Below, one piece after another: positions 7,741 to 15,588 of a stretch of 51,590 nucleotides of DNA. The translations under genes and the position numbers were made by a program. A model generated the notes under the pieces. That model saw nothing but the letters and a program-made list of their open reading frames with translations. It ran no database searches and had not been told where the DNA came from. This DNA comes from CALWZE01 sp036644375 (GTDB lineage Bacteria; Bacillota; Clostridia; Oscillospirales; Ruminococcaceae). Each line of letters opens with the position of its first letter. Position 1 is the stretch's first letter. The stretch is taken from NCBI GenBank assembly GCA_036644375.1, contig JAVXQD010000015.1, positions 1 to 51,590 on the forward strand, given 5' to 3'.

Positions 7741-8685
7741 ATGGCAGACAAAATATATTTAGTTGTTCCCTGCTATAACGAAGAAGCTGTTCTTCAAGAG
7801 ACCACAAAGCGACTGACCGAAAAGTTTTCTCACCTCATCGCTGAGGGACTGGTCTCAAAGGGCAGCCGTGTCATCTATGTCGATGACGGCTCTAAGGACA
7901 AAACGTGGCAGCTGATTGAATCGGCACACAGTGAAAACAAGCTGTTCAGCGGAATAAAGCTTTCGCGCAACCGCGGCCATCAAAATGCTCTTCTTGCCGG
8001 TCTGCTGACCGTGAAGAACGAGGCAGACGCGGTTATTTCAATGGATGCCGATTTGCAGGACGATATCGGCGCAATTGATGAGATGGTAAAAAAATACACA
8101 GCGGGCGCCGACATTGTCTACGGTGTGCGCAGCAAGCGCGCAACCGATACTGCATTTAAGCGCGCGACAGCCGAGGGCTTTTATAAGGTCATGAACGGGC
8201 TTGGCGCTAAGGTTGTATATAACCATGCTGATTACAGGCTCATGAGCCGCCGTGCCCTGGACGCGCTCGAGCAGTACGGTGAAGTAAACCTGTTTCTCAG
8301 AGGAATTGTCACACTTATTGGCTACAAAACCGACATAGTATATTACGAACGAAACGAGCGCTTTGCCGGAGAGAGCAAATATCCGCTTAAAAAAATGCTC
8401 AGCTTTGCATGGGACGGAATCACCTCCTTTTCGGTCAAGCCGCTCCAAATAATAACCGTAATGGGAATGATTGTCTGTGCACTGAGCATAATCGGTCTTA
8501 TCTACTGCCTTATATCCTGGATTGTCGGCAGCACCGTTCAGGGCTGGACTTCGATGACGATGATTGTTCTGCTGCTCGGCGGTGTGCAGCTTTTATCACT
8601 CGGAATAATCGGTGAATATATCGGCAAAATTTACGGTGAGGTAAAGCACCGTCCGCGATTCATCATTGAGACCTATTTAAATTGA
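7741..8685 (+). CDS. Family 2 glycosyltransferase, GtrB/DPM1-like (polyprenyl-phosphate glycosyltransferase)
   Basis: A 314-residue protein. The N-terminal GT-A domain has VPCYNEEAVL, the nucleotide-sugar Asp pair in YVDDGSKD, and the metal-binding DADLQD. The C-terminal part has two membrane helices (about 235-260 and 270-295) ending in LGEYIGKIYGEVKHRP-type sequence. This is the layout of GtrB/YfdH/Dpm1-like enzymes, which load glucose or a related sugar onto undecaprenyl phosphate at the inner membrane face for later transfer to surface polymers. CCGGAGG precedes the ATG. It probably ties in with the surface acyltransferase cluster that follows, though lexA lies between. Confidence 0.9.
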   Translation: MADKIYLVVPCYNEEAVLQETTKRLTEKFSHLIAEGLVSKGSRVIYVDDGSKDKTWQLIESAHSENKLFSGIKLSRNRGHQNALLAGLLTVKNEADAVISMDADLQDDIGAIDEMVKKYTAGADIVYGVRSKRATDTAFKRATAEGFYKVMNGLGAKVVYNHADYRLMSRRALDALEQYGEVNLFLRGIVTLIGYKTDIVYYERNERFAGESKYPLKKMLSFAWDGITSFSVKPLQIITVMGMIVCALSIIGLIYCLISWIVGSTVQGWTSMTMIVLLLGGVQLLSLGIIGEYIGKIYGEVKHRPRFIIETYLN

Positions 8686-8719
8686 ACCTTTCTCAAACCT
8701 TTGCATATTTTCCAACATG

Positions 8720-8762
8720 CAAAACCGATCAGGAAAATTATCCTGACCGGTTTTGTTTTTAT
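8720..8762 (+). terminator. Intrinsic terminator of the GtrB-like gene
   Basis: A 14-base stem with one mismatch (8721-8734 with 8741-8754), followed by TTTTGTTTTTATT. It may also end lexA from the other side. Confidence 0.8.
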
Positions 8763-8780
8763 TCCACAGAGCTATTATGC

Positions 8781-9359
8781 TTATATATAATATCTTATGC
8801 TTGCTATCACTTTTCCGAGCACTGTGACGTCATCGGAAATTATAGGTTCAAACATCGGGTTTTCGGCGCGCAGCTCAATGCTGTGACCGCTGCGGTAAAA
8901 TCTTTTGACAGTCGCCTCATCTCCTATCAGCGCAACAACGATTTCTCCGTCACCGGCTGTGGGGGTCTGGCGCACAATAATGATATCACCGTCGAATATT
9001 CCTGCATTTATCATGCTCTCGCCTTTGACATGCAGCGCAAAAAGTCCGCTGTTATCCTCGTGCGGGCTGTCAAACGAGACATAATCCTCAATACATTCCT
9101 GCGCAAGAATAGGAATTCCGGCAGCAACCGTGCCCAAAAGCGGCACCTGAACACTGCTTCCGCTTTTTTGAATTGAGATATTGCGGCGCTTGCCTTTGAC
9201 TATATTCACAAGGCCCTCGTCCTGAAGCTCATGTAAAAGCTTATGAACTTGCGAGGTGGATTTTATGTTCAGTGCCTCGCACAGCTCACGCACGGTCGGC
9301 GGAGAATCAAAGCTGTTTTCAATCAGATATTTAAATAATTCATTCTTTTTGTCACTCAT
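8781..9359 (-). CDS. lexA: LexA, SOS-response repressor
   Basis: A 192-residue protein. LexA represses DNA-damage genes and cleaves itself when RecA filaments form. An N-terminal winged helix (residues about 1-65, TVRELCEALNI) is followed by an S24-type peptidase domain. The self-cleavage site is Ala80-Gly81 (VAAGIP), the catalytic Ser115 lies in GESM, and the catalytic Lys152 in EATVKRF, so all essential parts are present. The start at 9359 was chosen for GGGAGGG at 9 bases; an upstream ATG adds 11 residues across that site. Two SOS-box-like sequences overlap the promoter, as expected for autoregulation. Confidence 0.96.
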   Translation of the reverse strand: MSDKKNELFKYLIENSFDSPPTVRELCEALNIKSTSQVHKLLHELQDEGLVNIVKGKRRNISIQKSGSSVQVPLLGTVAAGIPILAQECIEDYVSFDSPHEDNSGLFALHVKGESMINAGIFDGDIIIVRQTPTAGDGEIVVALIGDEATVKRFYRSGHSIELRAENPMFEPIISDDVTVLGKVIASIRYYI

Positions 9360-9386
9360 GAAGCACCCTCCCATCTTCTTATTGCG

Positions 9387-9398
9387 GAACATTTGTTT
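9387..9398. promoter_or_regulatory. SOS box 1 of lexA
   Basis: GAAC-ATTT-GTTT differs by one base from the Gram-positive LexA core GAAC-N4-GTTC. It lies just downstream of the lexA -10 element. Confidence 0.65.
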
Positions 9399-9407
9399 GA
9401 TTTATTT

Positions 9408-9437
9408 ATTTTAACATAAAAACAAATGTTTTGTAAA
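9408..9437 (-). promoter_or_regulatory. lexA promoter
   Basis: Minus-strand TTTACA (9437-9432), an 18-base spacer and TAAAAT (9413-9408). Confidence 0.6.
9420..9431. promoter_or_regulatory. SOS box 2 of lexA
   Basis: AAAC-AAAT-GTTT, the same core as box 1 in reverse orientation, placed inside the spacer of the lexA promoter. Confidence 0.55.
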
Positions 9438-9463
9438 GTCCTTTATATGCTTGTACCGATAAA

Positions 9464-9500
9464 TACAAGAAAAAGAACCCCGAATAAAAATTCGGGGTTC
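9464..9500 (-). terminator. Intrinsic terminator of the acyltransferase operon
   Basis: A stem of 10-11 bases (GAACCCCGAA at 9475-9484 with 9491-9500), followed on the minus strand by TTTTTCTTG. It is about 185 bases after the last gene of the surface-modification operon. Confidence 0.75.
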
Positions 9501-9543
9501 AGGGCTTTAAGGGGTACAGTTAATGAGGAGGAATAATGCTATT

Positions 9544-9571
9544 GTAATAAGTTATGCGGCTAACTTATTAC
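9544..9571. repeat. Perfect 11-base inverted repeat in the 9.5 kb gap
   Basis: GTAATAAGTTA-TGCGGC-TAACTTATTAC, followed on the plus strand by TTTTACAG. An AGGAGG-ATG-like sequence lies just before it, but that frame stops after three codons. It may be a weak terminator or regulator site. The rest of 9360-9684 holds only the lexA control region and the operon terminator. Confidence 0.5.
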
Positions 9572-9684
9572 TTTTACAGTATACTTTTAAACCATGTTGT
9601 AATTATTACTCAATTGTAAACAGTCTGTTAAAAATAAAGAAGTTTTTGTGAACATCAGCTGCTTACTTTACTTTGCGCAGCTGT

Positions 9685-10725
9685 TCATTCCGTTTGCAGC
9701 TTAACCGTAAAAACCTCTCCCTTTTCTTTGCGCTGTGCGTATTCTTCCTTAGTGGTTTTCATGCAGTACTCGCTCTGCTCATTAGCAAAAACTATCCGTG
9801 CAAGATGAAGCTTCTCCTCGAGAACAAAATGAAATCCATCGAGAAAATTGTCGTCGTTCTTCGCATATTCATTGTAAAATTCCATGTCGTAAACCGTCGC
9901 CATGGATTTCAGATGATCCTTGTATATATCTATATAAAAATCCAGACCAAGCGGGTAGATGACCTTGTCCCACAGAGTGCGGTTAGCGGCCGGAATCACA
10001 AACGTAATCTCAATCCCGTTTGCCTCGCAGTAGTCCACTATTTCCTGTAACCTGAACAGATACTCTACGCTGCCGCCATAATCGAGACACTGATGATAAA
10101 TAAGCGAGGAATAGTTTGCAAGATCCACCCGGTACCCGTCGGCATCAAGCTCTTCGGGCGGTCGCACATCCTGCAAAAGTGACGAAGGATTATCGACGAA
10201 CACATAAAAGTATTTCCAGCCCGTAGCATCAAATATTGCATTTGAGATATTGTTTTTTACTCGATAGACCGCATCCATCCAAAATCTGAAATTGGTGATA
10301 TAAAAAAGCGGATTTTCAGCAGTGTGAACGGCATCGGGAAAGCGGTCTGCCGCAAGATGGTTGTCGTTCATCGTGTAAAAGTTGACACCGAAAACAACTT
10401 CCTTGAGCTCGGTGTGCTCGGTTGCATACCAAAACTGGTCTATTGACTCGTTCAGCGTCGCGCCGCCATACGCCATCATGCACCAATCCTCACCGCTGAT
10501 ATCCTTAATATATCCGGTATTGAAGTTTGCCATTCTCGAGTCACCCAGTATAATTTTTTCGGGTTTTGTATATTTAATCTCGCGCAAAGCATGAACCGCA
10601 CGCGCCTGATAGGCGCAGTCTCCCTTGAGATTCCAATAATCATATACTTCAAACGCAAAGAAAAAAGCAAGTGCCAGTACAAACGGTATGCAGAATATCA
10701 GAAGCTTTTTGATGAGTCTTTTCAT
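9685..10725 (-). CDS. Membrane-anchored SGNH-hydrolase-like protein (surface O-acylation)
   Basis: A 346-residue protein with one N-terminal membrane segment (about residues 8-25), so the bulk should face outside. It carries the SGNH nucleophile block GDSR at 61-64, a conserved glycine block YGGATLNES, and the C-terminal Asp-His block DGFH, which together would give Ser, Asp and His of an esterase or acyltransferase. The same blocks recur in its paralog at 15575-16564. Such proteins accept acyl groups from MBOAT partners in the AlgI/AlgJ-X, DltB/DltD and PatA/PatB systems. It is the last gene of the operon, 15 bases after an MBOAT gene. Confidence 0.75.
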   Translation of the reverse strand: MKRLIKKLLIFCIPFVLALAFFFAFEVYDYWNLKGDCAYQARAVHALREIKYTKPEKIILGDSRMANFNTGYIKDISGEDWCMMAYGGATLNESIDQFWYATEHTELKEVVFGVNFYTMNDNHLAADRFPDAVHTAENPLFYITNFRFWMDAVYRVKNNISNAIFDATGWKYFYVFVDNPSSLLQDVRPPEELDADGYRVDLANYSSLIYHQCLDYGGSVEYLFRLQEIVDYCEANGIEITFVIPAANRTLWDKVIYPLGLDFYIDIYKDHLKSMATVYDMEFYNEYAKNDDNFLDGFHFVLEEKLHLARIVFANEQSEYCMKTTKEEYAQRKEKGEVFTVKLQTE

Positions 10726-10740
10726 ATTTAAGTCCCTTCT

Positions 10741-12300
10741 CTAATATCCGGCATAGATGAATGAAGCAGTACTGACCGAAGCCGATATCATATAAAACGC
10801 AGTTGTGACAAGGCCGACATACCAGTAGAGCGCCCAGCGTTTTTTGGCAGAGTACTGTGCAAGCGGGTTCATAAGCAGGCTGTCACCCTTCTGAGCCATC
10901 GAATCGGAAAGCTGTTTGTCCCACATAGCGACAAACAAAATCGCCGCCGCAATGGAACCCCAAAAGAAGATATAATAAATCGCCCCGTCAATCATTCCCT
11001 TGTCGCTCAATGCGGCAAATTGAGCTGTGAGTTCCTTTACGGGCATCCATGAGAAGAGATTTCGTATAACATAGAACGCATCGGATACGCTCGGGCTGCG
11101 GAAGAATATCAGTGTAAACGAGAAGAGCGCAAACACCCCCGCGCGTTTCAGCCAAATTACAGCCGCCGCGTCCTTTTTCTTTTTTCTCTTTAGCTTTTTA
11201 TTGCGTTTGGAGATGAGCTCCTCGATAACGCGCACCATTCCATTTAAAAGGCCCCATATGATATATGTTACACTTGCTCCGTGCCACAGACCGCTTATAA
11301 CAAACACTATAAGTATATTTGTCATAAAGTGCGGTGCGTGTTCCTCCCACTTTTTCCCGAAAACGAGCTTATTTGCCCATCGCGACCAAACAAGAGGGGT
11401 GAATATATAGTCGTTGAACCATGTGGTCAGCGACATATGCCAGCGCTTCCAAAATCCCGACATGTTTGTCGCCATATACGGCGCATTGAAATTTTCGCGA
11501 AGTCGGAAGCCGAGTATTTTCCCCGCACCGACAGCCATATCCGAATAGCCCGAAAAATCGCAGTAAATCTGGATACCGAACATAAACACCGCCGCCCAAA
11601 TCGCAAGACCCTTGTATGTCGCAAGGTCTCCATACACTCCATTGACTATGCGCGCAAGTCCATCCGCAATAACACATTTTTTAAACGCGCCCAAAAGAAA
11701 CCGCTGAAGCCCTTCGACGATATGGGAATAATCAAAATCGTGTTTTTCACGATACTGCGGGAGCATTTCCCTTGACCTGCCGATAGGTCCGGACATAATC
11801 TGCGGAAAAAAGCTCACGAAAAGTGCGTAGTTGACAAAGCTTGTCTCCGGAATTGTGTTTTTATTGTACACATCAAGAATATATCCGATAATCTGAAAGG
11901 TATAAAAGCTTATGCCGATAGGAAGAATCCACTTAACAGACGGGATATCCATGCCAATCCCGAAAGCTCCCGCCGCCGAGCCTAATCCCGACATGAAAAA
12001 ATTGAAATACTTGAACACAAACAAAAGCGCAACAGGAATAATCACGCTTGTCCACATGACCACTTTGCGAACCGTATCTGATTTTGAGGCATAGATGAGT
12101 TTAGCCGCAAAAAAGCTCAGTGCCGTCGTGAAAATCAGCAATCCTGCATATGCGTATACCACATGCTCGCGCAGCGCAAGCAGATAAAAGGTATAGCTTG
12201 CCGCAAGCAGGAATACATTGCGCAGCTTTTGCGGAAGCAAGTAATAAACAACTGTGCATACAAGCAAAAACAGCAGAAAAATCGGTGAATTTAAAGCCAT
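10741..12300 (-). CDS. MBOAT family O-acyltransferase (AlgI-like), copy 1
   Basis: 519 residues, about ten membrane segments. MBOAT enzymes pass acyl groups, usually acetyl, across the membrane onto surface polymers. Family motifs are visible: PIGISFYTFQIIGYILDVY, SFFPQIMSGPIGR, YCDFSGYSDMAVGAGKILG, FWKRWHMSLTTW and the catalytic-histidine block SGLWHGAS near residue 338. Unlike canonical AlgI (RDYIYIPLGGNR), it has NDYIFTPLVWSRW, then FGKKWEEHAPHF, an insert of about ten residues shared with copy 2. It is tightly spaced with neighbours in one operon, and its paired SGNH-like protein follows. Confidence 0.88.
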   Translation of the reverse strand: MALNSPIFLLFLLVCTVVYYLLPQKLRNVFLLAASYTFYLLALREHVVYAYAGLLIFTTALSFFAAKLIYASKSDTVRKVVMWTSVIIPVALLFVFKYFNFFMSGLGSAAGAFGIGMDIPSVKWILPIGISFYTFQIIGYILDVYNKNTIPETSFVNYALFVSFFPQIMSGPIGRSREMLPQYREKHDFDYSHIVEGLQRFLLGAFKKCVIADGLARIVNGVYGDLATYKGLAIWAAVFMFGIQIYCDFSGYSDMAVGAGKILGFRLRENFNAPYMATNMSGFWKRWHMSLTTWFNDYIFTPLVWSRWANKLVFGKKWEEHAPHFMTNILIVFVISGLWHGASVTYIIWGLLNGMVRVIEELISKRNKKLKRKKKKDAAAVIWLKRAGVFALFSFTLIFFRSPSVSDAFYVIRNLFSWMPVKELTAQFAALSDKGMIDGAIYYIFFWGSIAAAILFVAMWDKQLSDSMAQKGDSLLMNPLAQYSAKKRWALYWYVGLVTTAFYMISASVSTASFIYAGY

Positions 12301-12324
12301 TGCTACCTCCGAAAACCATTGAAA

Positions 12325-13866
12325 TTAAAATCCGAAATAAATGAACGAACCTGATCCGCGCTGACCGGTAAGTCCGATAAAATAGAAGAACATTGAAGAA
12401 ATACCCATAAACCAGTAAATAGCCCAGCGCAGCTTTTTGCCGTATGTGCCCACCGGATTTGTAATCGCTTTTGCGCCCTTTGCCGCAAGTGAGCGGTTGA
12501 CCCGCACATCAAGAGCAAAGCCCAGCACAAGTGAAATCATGAGTATGCCCCAGAAAATCATAAAGTAAATTCCGCTTATTGATATCCCGTTTGAGGAAAG
12601 ATGGCGTATCTGTTCGATAATAACCGAAAACGGTACCGCTGTAAACATGTTTTTAAAAACATATACCGCATCCGCAATTGATGCCGCACGGAAAAATACG
12701 AGTGAAATCGCAAAAAGCAAAAATACAAGAATTCTCTTCGCGGCGATTGTGGCTCTGTTTTCCGCTCTTCTTTTGCGGGGCATTATCCTGTGCAGCATTT
12801 CCTCGATGACGCGGTACGCGCCATTGAGCAGCCCCCACACGGCAAAGCTGAGACCCGCCCCGTGCCACAGACCGCTAATCGCAAACACAATTATGATATT
12901 CGCCGCAAAATGTGGCTTGTGCTCGTCCCATTTTTTGCCGAAGATCAGCTTATTTACCCAGCGCGACCACACAAGAGGAGTGAATATGTAGTCGTTGAAC
13001 CATGAGGTAAGCGACATGTGCCAGCGTTTCCAAAATCCCGACATGTCAGTCGCAAAATAGGGTGCCGCAAAATTTTCACGGAGTGTGAAGCCGAGCATCT
13101 GAGCCGAGCCTATAGCCATGTCGGAATAGCCCGAAAAATCAAAGTAAAGCTGCAGCGCATACAGAACCACCGCTATGACAAGCGAGAACCCGAGATAGTC
13201 CTTGAGCGAGCCGTAAACGCCGTCGACAATTACAGCAAGTCCGTCTGCCAAAACGATCTTTTTAAACAGCCCTGTCAGAAACCTCTGCGCTCCGCACGAC
13301 ACCTTTGCATAGTCGAAAACATGCTCGCACTTATACTGCGGAATAAGCTCCCTCGCCCTGCCTATCGGTCCCGCGAGCACCTGCGGGAAAAAGCTGATAA
13401 ACAGCGCATAGGTCACAAAATTGCTTTCCGGCTCGGTGTTTCTGTTGTAAATATCTATGGTATATCCCAGTACCTGAAACGTATAAAAGCTGATTCCGAG
13501 CGGCAGAATCCACGACAGCTTTGGAATTTCGAGCACAACACCGCATACCGCAAACAGGGATTGAACACCGCCCATAAAAAAATTGAAATACTTAAATATG
13601 AACAAAATGACGAGTGGAACAATTATTCCGATAACAAATACAGCTCTTCTCTTTTTTTGCCCGCTCTCAGCCGCTATTGCTTTTGCCGCAAAGAAGCTGA
13701 ACGCCGTGGTAAAGAGAATAAGCACGGCATATTGCGGAATAGCCCACATATAGCACACATAACTTGCCGCGAGCAGAAACGGATTCTGCCATCTGTGAGG
13801 CAAGGCGTAGTAAACTGCCATGCATATGCCCATAAATATGAGAAATGTCGGTGTATTAAAAACCAT
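12325..13866 (-). CDS. MBOAT family O-acyltransferase (AlgI-like), copy 2
   Basis: A 513-residue polytopic membrane protein, the closest relative of copy 1. It shares PLGISFYTFQVLGYTIDIY, SFFPQVLAGPIGR, YFDFSGYSDMAIGSAQMLG, FWKRWHMSLTSW and the catalytic-histidine block SGLWHGAG near residue 332. It also shares the unusual NDYIFTPLVWSRW ... FGKKWDEHKPHF insert. Nucleotide similarity around this block is high enough to see by eye, so copies 1 and 2 probably arose by tandem duplication. It starts 21 bases after copy 3 and ends 24 bases before copy 1. Confidence 0.88.
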   Translation of the reverse strand: MVFNTPTFLIFMGICMAVYYALPHRWQNPFLLAASYVCYMWAIPQYAVLILFTTAFSFFAAKAIAAESGQKKRRAVFVIGIIVPLVILFIFKYFNFFMGGVQSLFAVCGVVLEIPKLSWILPLGISFYTFQVLGYTIDIYNRNTEPESNFVTYALFISFFPQVLAGPIGRARELIPQYKCEHVFDYAKVSCGAQRFLTGLFKKIVLADGLAVIVDGVYGSLKDYLGFSLVIAVVLYALQLYFDFSGYSDMAIGSAQMLGFTLRENFAAPYFATDMSGFWKRWHMSLTSWFNDYIFTPLVWSRWVNKLIFGKKWDEHKPHFAANIIIVFAISGLWHGAGLSFAVWGLLNGAYRVIEEMLHRIMPRKRRAENRATIAAKRILVFLLFAISLVFFRAASIADAVYVFKNMFTAVPFSVIIEQIRHLSSNGISISGIYFMIFWGILMISLVLGFALDVRVNRSLAAKGAKAITNPVGTYGKKLRWAIYWFMGISSMFFYFIGLTGQRGSGSFIYFGF

Positions 13867-13887
13867 AATTCCTCCGCTGTGAATTAA

Positions 13888-15396
13888 TCAAAACCCAAAA
13901 TAGATGAATGATGCCGCACCGCGCGAAGCAGTCAGGCAGATAAAATAGAACAGCATTGACGCAAAGCCCATATACCAATACAAAATCCAACGCGTAACAG
14001 TACTTTTACAGCATGTCAGCGGATTGTAAATCGGAGCCTGCCCGTTGCTGACCGAACGCGCGAGCATTGCATCAAACGCAAAAACCAAAATCGTCGAAAT
14101 TGTGAGAATTGCAAAAAACAAAAAAGTATAAGTCGCACCGAGCGTGATTCCGGGCGACGCGGTATTCCACACCCTTGCAAGCTGCGCCGCAGTATCTCCG
14201 TCTCTCAAAATTCCGGAATACACATATATGGCATCTCCGAGAGTATCCGCTCTAAACAGCACGAATGCGAGAGATGCAAACACGAAAACCGCTATGCGTT
14301 TTACGGCTGTTAAAAGCGGATTTTTCTTTTTGGGAGCTTCGGACCTTGAAATTTTACTCAGCAGCTCCTCGGATACCCGGGCTGCCGCATGGACAAGCCC
14401 CCACACAACGAATGTAATCGACGCGCCGTGCCAAAGCCCGCTTGCGACAAAGACGATCGTTATATTCAGCAGCTTTCGGACAAATCCCCTTCTGTTACCC
14501 CCGAGCGGAATATAGATATAGTCTCGAAACCAGCTTGTCAGCGACATATGCCACCGCTTCCAGAATTCTCCTATGCCCGACGCAAAATACGGTGCGCAGA
14601 AGTTTTCACGCAGAGTTATACCGAATATTTTTGCAGCGCCGATTGCCATATCGGAATACCCCGCAAAATCAAAATATATCTGTACGCCGTACATCAGCGC
14701 CGCCGCAAGCAACGTCACTCCGCTGTACTCGCGCAAATTATTGTATACAGAATTGACAAGCAGACCAAACCCGTCCGCCACAACCGCTTTTTTGAACAGT
14801 CCGAGCAAAAATCGCCGAATGCCCTCCGAAACCGTGCCGTAACAGAAGCTCCGCTCTTTTTTATACTGAGGCAGCAGCTCGTCCGCACGCCCTATAGGTC
14901 CGCTGAGAACCTGGGGGAAAAAACTGATAAACAGCGCAAAATCAACAAAGCTTTTCTCGTGCGCCAGCTTTCCTCGATACACATCAACGCAGTACCCGAT
15001 AAGCTGAAAGGTGTAAAAGCTGATCCCGACGGGCAAAAGCCACGTAATCTCCGGAGCCATATATGACACTCCGAATCGGGCAAAAATCCACGTTATTCCG
15101 CCCATAAAGAAATTAAAATATTTGAATGCTCCCAAAATCAATATAGGTATAATTATACCTGCCGCCAGTCGGCGCTTACGGGTGTTTTCATTCTGTGCCG
15201 TATCAATGCGGCGCGCGCAAAAAAAGCAGAGCAGCGTTGTGCCAAGCACCAAAACGCCATATTGGGGCACGGCCCACATATAGCACACATAGCTTGCAAG
15301 CAACAAAAAAAGATTCTGCCTTTTGTGCGGCAAAATATAAAAAACAATGGCGCAAATCGCAAGAAATATAAGAAATGTCGGTGAATTAAAAATCAT
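13888..15396 (-). CDS. MBOAT family O-acyltransferase (AlgI-like), copy 3
   Basis: A 502-residue polytopic membrane protein. It keeps the canonical AlgI sequence FWKRWHMSLTSWFRDYIYIP followed by LGGNR, with SGLWHGAS near residue 322. Other motifs are PVGISFYTFQLIGYCVDVY, SFFPQVLSGPIGR and YFDFAGYSDMAIGAAKIFG. It lacks the insert of copies 1 and 2, so it is the more ancestral-looking copy. It likely transfers acetyl or another short acyl group to a surface glycan. Upstream, 15397-15574 separates it from the SGNH-like gene. Confidence 0.88.
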   Translation of the reverse strand: MIFNSPTFLIFLAICAIVFYILPHKRQNLFLLLASYVCYMWAVPQYGVLVLGTTLLCFFCARRIDTAQNENTRKRRLAAGIIIPILILGAFKYFNFFMGGITWIFARFGVSYMAPEITWLLPVGISFYTFQLIGYCVDVYRGKLAHEKSFVDFALFISFFPQVLSGPIGRADELLPQYKKERSFCYGTVSEGIRRFLLGLFKKAVVADGFGLLVNSVYNNLREYSGVTLLAAALMYGVQIYFDFAGYSDMAIGAAKIFGITLRENFCAPYFASGIGEFWKRWHMSLTSWFRDYIYIPLGGNRRGFVRKLLNITIVFVASGLWHGASITFVVWGLVHAAARVSEELLSKISRSEAPKKKNPLLTAVKRIAVFVFASLAFVLFRADTLGDAIYVYSGILRDGDTAAQLARVWNTASPGITLGATYTFLFFAILTISTILVFAFDAMLARSVSNGQAPIYNPLTCCKSTVTRWILYWYMGFASMLFYFICLTASRGAASFIYFGF

Positions 15397-15423
15397 CGAA
15401 CGATCCTTTCAGCCGTCTTACGT

Positions 15424-15588
15424 TTAGTTTCGACAGACATCAAAAACAAATTCCCATAGGGTCAATCGGAGGTTATCAAATAAAGCCATCATCTGAAATT
15501 CCATATGATCAATTAGTCTTTCAGCGCTTGAAAGCCCACCGTTAAAATCAGCATTACAAGCGGACGCCGCACGGCTACTTGTGTACAT
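15424..15588 (-). CDS. Possible small protein of 54 residues between the SGNH-like and MBOAT genes
   Basis: An open frame from ATG 15588 to TAA 15424 overlaps the 3' end of the SGNH-like gene by 14 bases and fills most of the 178-base gap before MBOAT copy 3. GGAGG lies 12 bases upstream, slightly far. The C-terminal 35 residues (SSAERLIDHMEFQMMALFD, then NLRLTLWEFVFDVC) could form an amphipathic helix. No family was recognised. It could be a translationally coupled small protein or chance. Confidence 0.3.
   Translation of the reverse strand: MYTSSRAASACNADFNGGLSSAERLIDHMEFQMMALFDNLRLTLWEFVFDVCRN

Noticed and set aside
13018..13887. Long plus-strand frame (289 codons) opposite MBOAT copy 2
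   Set aside because: It has no ribosome site or recognisable fold, its composition is that of an antisense shadow (rich in Arg, His, Lys), and the minus-strand gene has clear MBOAT motifs.
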